From Pseudomonadota bacterium (lineage in GTDB: Bacteria; Pseudomonadota; Gammaproteobacteria; Pseudomonadales; Azotimanducaceae): a stretch of 10,051 bases of DNA. The notes beneath the pieces are model-generated. The model made no database searches. It saw only the letters and a program-made list of their open reading frames with translations, and had not been told where the DNA came from. The position numbers were made by a program, and so were the translations under genes. Where the stretch lies: the NCBI GenBank assembly GCA_027621895.1, contig JAQCAK010000036.1:1-10051 (forward strand). Reading direction: 5' to 3'. Position 1 is the first letter of the stretch. Every line of letters begins with the position of its first letter. Below, piece after piece: positions 7,911 to 10,051 of the stretch.

Positions 7911-7964
7911 TGGCTTAGTGAAACTTCATGGCTTAGTGAAACTTCATGGCTTAGTGAAACTTCG
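7911..7964. repeat. 18-bp tandem repeat, three copies, across a stop codon
   Basis: TGGCTTAGTGAAACTTCA occurs at 7911-7928 and 7929-7946, and once more at 7947-7964 with a single change in the last base. On the minus strand the 7947-7964 copy encodes the C-terminal Lys-Phe-His and TAA stop of the isomerase-family gene; the other two repeat ATG-AAG-TTT-CAC-TAA just after it. This gives three in-frame TAA codons and two tiny MKFH reading frames. The repeats account for 36 of the 56 bp separating this gene from the CoA-transferase. The near identity suggests recent slipped-strand expansion, with the coding copy as the likely ancestor. Confidence 0.95.
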
Positions 7965-8709
7965 AGAAATCGGGCTCACGTTTCTCCAGGAAGGCATTGA
8001 TGGCTTCCACGTTTTCTGGCCCGCCATGAAGTTCGTCATAGACCTCATTTTCGGCGTCAATCGCAGCGTGAATGTGATCACGTATCGGGCGCATAGCGAG
8101 TTGTTTGGACTTCATCAGGGCGACTGGTGAATTGGCTGCCATGGTCTGAGCACGCGCCATGACCTCATCGAGTAACTTCTCATCGGGGAAGACGTCCAAC
8201 ACCAGACCATGCTCTTTGCATGTCTCTGCATCAAACCATTCGGAGGAGTACAGCATCCAGTTTGCAGCCTGATGTCCCATGATCCGGGGAAAGAGATAGG
8301 TGCTGGCGGCTTCTCCAACAACTCCAAGTGAAGTGAAGGGGCATCGAAGTCGTGCGCTGGTCGCCATGAAAGCCAAGTCTGCAAGTCCGATGATTGTTGC
8401 GCCAAAGCCGACGCCGAAGCCATTGATGGCAAGAAGCAGAGGTTTTGGAAAATCAATCAGAGCATTGAACAAACCCGGCACACCGTGTTTGGGAGGCTCA
8501 ACATCCTGTCCAACCTCGCTCAAATCAAGTCCGGTTGTAAATGCACGACCTGCACCAGTCAGGATAACGACCCGGATATTGTTGTCCGAGCCAGCGCTGA
8601 ACAGCGCTTCTGTCAGTTCGTCGAACTGTTTGCCGTTAAAGGCGTTCATGGCTTCTGGCCTGTTCAGGGTAATCGTCCGGACATGCCCGGTGTCTGTTGT
8701 TTGAACCAT
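7951..8709 (-). CDS. Enoyl-CoA hydratase/isomerase family protein, delta3-delta2-enoyl-CoA isomerase-like
   Basis: This 252-residue crotonase-fold enzyme acts on acyl-CoA thioesters. The oxyanion-hole segments are GAGRAFTTGLDL (52-63) and INGFGVGFGATIIGLADLA (95-113). The two catalytic glutamates of true hydratases are absent: the position in the GGGCE-type motif is Thr105 and that in the PE motif is Phe125 (CPFTSLG). Glu133 in GVVGEAASTYLFPRIMG instead matches the single catalytic glutamate of peroxisomal ECI2-type isomerases, whose PFSHLG...PEG...SYTFPKIM pattern it follows closely. The likely chemistry is therefore double-bond migration in an enoyl-CoA, not hydration. It is the first gene of the minus-strand operon; ATG at 8709 has AGGA about 7 nt upstream. 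Its final codons lie in a tandem repeat. Other crotonase reactions (hydrolase, dehalogenase) cannot be excluded from sequence alone. Confidence 0.88.
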   Translation of the reverse strand: MVQTTDTGHVRTITLNRPEAMNAFNGKQFDELTEALFSAGSDNNIRVVILTGAGRAFTTGLDLSEVGQDVEPPKHGVPGLFNALIDFPKPLLLAINGFGVGFGATIIGLADLAFMATSARLRCPFTSLGVVGEAASTYLFPRIMGHQAANWMLYSSEWFDAETCKEHGLVLDVFPDEKLLDEVMARAQTMAANSPVALMKSKQLAMRPIRDHIHAAIDAENEVYDELHGGPENVEAINAFLEKREPDFSKFH

Positions 8710-8757
8710 TGTTTTTCCTGATGATCTGAACGAATGAGCATCCCATGGTCAGATAAT

Positions 8758-8794
8758 ATTGCCATGTTGTCTAATGCATTCTTCGTCATGTAAT
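8758..8794. promoter_or_regulatory. Candidate LysR-type operator: two tandem ATT/AAT dyads
   Basis: Between the divergent regulator and operon, ATT-N11-AAT occurs at 8778-8794 (ATTCTTCGTCATGTAAT), a match to the T-N11-A dyad bound by LysR-type proteins and extendable to GCATT...AATATGC. A second, slightly longer dyad, ATT-N12-AAT, lies at 8758-8775. Their centres are about 20 bp apart, two helical turns, as expected for recognition and activation half-sites. The DNA here is AT-rich, so some chance matching is possible. Confidence 0.45.
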
Positions 8795-8796
8795 AT
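8767..8796 (+). promoter_or_regulatory. Weak sigma70-like promoter for the LysR gene
   Basis: TTGTCT (8767-8772) and TAATAT (8791-8796) are separated by 18 bp, each matching the consensus at four of six positions. They would place transcription start near 8803, about 25 nt before the regulator's ATG. The candidate operator covers the spacer and -10, which would suit autorepression. On the opposite strand TATTAT (8753-8758) could be the operon -10, with no good -35, consistent with a promoter that needs an activator. Both are pattern matches only. Confidence 0.3.
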
Positions 8797-8827
8797 GCTG
8801 TGAACGTATACCACAACTGGCGTGGCA

Positions 8828-9739
8828 ATGAACATTGATCTTAAAAAGATACGGCATGTTGTCGAGGTTGCCCATTCGGAGTCAATCACAACTGCAGCAC
8901 ATACGCTGGCCATTTCACAGCCGGCTTTAACTCGAAGTATTGCGGATGTAGAGAGTCAACTCGGCGTCCAGTTATTCGTCCGATTAAGACGAGGCATGCG
9001 GCTGACTGAAGCGGGGCAGGTTTTTGTCGAGCACGCAATAAGGGTGATGAAGAGTGTTGATGACCTGTTTGTGAACACTGAAGACTATATCAATCTCAAA
9101 CTTGGTCGCCTCAGAATAGGTGTGGCACCGGCAGCCTATCAGACGTATCTGCACCTGCCGTTGTCACAGCTGGTTTCAAGTTATCCAGGGATGCAGCTTG
9201 AGATCGTCGCTGGCTCAGCAGAACATCTGGCACCCAGGGTTATCAGTGGAGACCTTGACCTGTTGTGGGGGGCGGCAAGACCTTTGTCACAGTGGCCGGA
9301 ACTTGACGTCAAGATCGTCATTGACCTGTACTATGGTTTCATGGTCCGGGAAGGTCATCCTGTTACGAAGCTGGATAGTATCAGGGAGGTAGACCTGCTC
9401 AGTTATCCGATTCTGTTGCCTGCAACTGTTGAGCCGGTTCATATCGATATCGCGAGCCGTTATGCTCCGAATGGTCTGTCCCCTATGCATCCGCGTTATG
9501 TCACTGATGACTTTGAAGTTGTTAAGACAATTATTGGGGGTACCGACGCGTTTTCGCATGTCGCCTCAATCTCTTCATCTTTTGCCAGTCGGCTTAAAGG
9601 GTTTGAGGTATTTGAGGATCTGGTGGAGATACCACCTCAGCAGCTGGCATTTGCCACGTCGTCTGCCAGATCGCACTCACCTGCGATCGAAGCTTTTGTG
9701 AATGAGGTTGAGTCTACGTTGACTGAACGGAACAACTAG
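8828..9739 (+). CDS. LysR family transcriptional regulator
   Basis: This 303-residue DNA-binding protein is the probable regulator of the divergent operon. The winged helix-turn-helix fills residues 3-60: ITTAAHTLAISQPALTRSIADVE (20-42) is the typical LysR helix pair, followed by QLGVQLFVRLRRGMRLTEAG. A linker helix (60-90) joins the periplasmic-binding-like effector domain, which begins at KLGRLRIGVAPA (91-102) and includes LSQLVSSYPGMQLEIV, VISGDLDLLWG (138-148) and DFEVVKTIIGGTDAFSHV (228-245). Length is standard. I placed the start at ATG 8828; an in-frame GTG at 8822 would add two residues, and neither has a clear Shine-Dalgarno sequence. LysR proteins usually bind a pathway metabolite and activate the divergent genes while repressing themselves. 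The effector is unknown. Confidence 0.93.
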   Translation: MNIDLKKIRHVVEVAHSESITTAAHTLAISQPALTRSIADVESQLGVQLFVRLRRGMRLTEAGQVFVEHAIRVMKSVDDLFVNTEDYINLKLGRLRIGVAPAAYQTYLHLPLSQLVSSYPGMQLEIVAGSAEHLAPRVISGDLDLLWGAARPLSQWPELDVKIVIDLYYGFMVREGHPVTKLDSIREVDLLSYPILLPATVEPVHIDIASRYAPNGLSPMHPRYVTDDFEVVKTIIGGTDAFSHVASISSSFASRLKGFEVFEDLVEIPPQQLAFATSSARSHSPAIEAFVNEVESTLTERNN

Positions 9740-10051
9740 CCCGGGGTATAAGAAGAATTAACCACGTTTTCCTACAATTTCACGAGTACAGGTCTCAGAG
9801 ATGCACCGCTCGAACTAGTAGCTTTCTGCGAAATCTAGCAATATTTAGCTTTCAAAGAGGGACAGGTTACCGGAATACCAGACCTGACTTGTGATTTTCC
9901 ACTGCTCGGTCCGAGCCAATCCCCATCAACGGCAGTTAATGTCAGAAAAGTTGTCCCGAAACACTGAACAAACCAACGGGTGGCGGTTAGTAAGAATAAA
10001 CACCCTTTTTCATCATTCAGAAAAGTATCGTCATCCCTGGGAGTTGCTTTC
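9740..10051. other. Non-coding stretch after the LysR gene
   Basis: This 312-bp stretch to the right edge has no convincing reading frame on either strand and no RNA gene I can recognise. It contains a short perfect dyad at 9904-9916, a 10-bp direct repeat TCAGAAAAGT at 9942-9951 and 10017-10026, and a segment near 9962-10026 that loosely resembles 9722-9787. No clear rho-independent terminator for the regulator gene is visible. It could hold the promoter region of a gene outside the window, but I see no strong evidence. Confidence 0.6.
9904..9916. repeat. Short inverted repeat
   Basis: GCTCGGTCCGAGC is a perfect dyad apart from the central base. It would form a 5-bp stem with a 3-nt loop and is not followed by a T-run, so it is more likely a chance palindrome or a protein-binding site than a terminator. 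Confidence 0.35.

Noticed and set aside
7202..7918. Long plus-strand open frame (238 codons) antisense to the CoA-transferase
   Set aside because: Its translation shows no recognisable domain and it lies wholly opposite a gene with clear family motifs; a shadow frame.
7911..7964. CRISPR-like array
   Set aside because: The copies are directly abutting with no spacers and include coding sequence and a stop codon.
7918..8130. Plus-strand open frame with a repeated KLHGLV peptide
   Set aside because: The repeated peptide is just the opposite-strand reading of the 18-bp tandem repeat and the rest is antisense to the isomerase gene.
9904..9916. Rho-independent terminator for the LysR gene
   Set aside because: The stem is only 5 bp, there is no following T-run, and it is about 165 bp from the stop codon.

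Overview
The window looks like chromosomal DNA from a proteobacterium, most likely a gammaproteobacterium. I infer this from densely packed genes, GGAG-type ribosome binding sites, moderate GC and the protein families present. No rRNA, tRNA or marker gene fixes the taxon. There is no sign of phage, transposon or CRISPR; the content is that of an accessory catabolic locus.

Layout. Positions 3-1088 (+) hold the C-terminal two thirds of a major facilitator transporter that is cut by the left edge. Its 3' end overlaps, tail to tail, the last gene of a seven-gene minus-strand run covering 8709 down to 1078. In transcription order the run encodes: an enoyl-CoA isomerase/hydratase-family protein (7951-8709), a family III CoA-transferase (6638-7894), a nu-like glutathione transferase (5905-6633), a second, longer GST-fold protein (4903-5901), a class III PLP aminotransferase (3638-4891), an N,N-dimethylformamidase large-subunit-like protein (2187-3641) and a hormone-sensitive-lipase-type esterase (1078-2178). 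From the CoA-transferase onward the genes are separated by 11 bp or less, or overlap by 4 bp, so this is very probably one operon. Only the first junction is loose (56 bp), and it is filled by an 18-bp sequence present three times in tandem across the isomerase stop codon. A LysR-type regulator (8828-9739, +) is divergently transcribed from a 118-bp region carrying two ATT/AAT dyads typical of LysR-type operators. Positions 9740-10051 have no convincing gene.

How the genes may work together (inference). A LysR regulator, a transporter and enzymes for CoA activation, enoyl-CoA isomerisation, glutathione-dependent chemistry, transamination, amide or C-N hydrolysis and ester hydrolysis form a plausible pathway for importing and degrading a nitrogen-containing carboxylic acid, amide or ester. 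I do not recognise this gene combination as a described pathway, and the substrate cannot be read from sequence. The most informative single gene is the dimethylformamidase-like one: it keeps the HDE and downstream Asn motifs of that iron enzyme but is shorter and has no small-subunit gene beside it.
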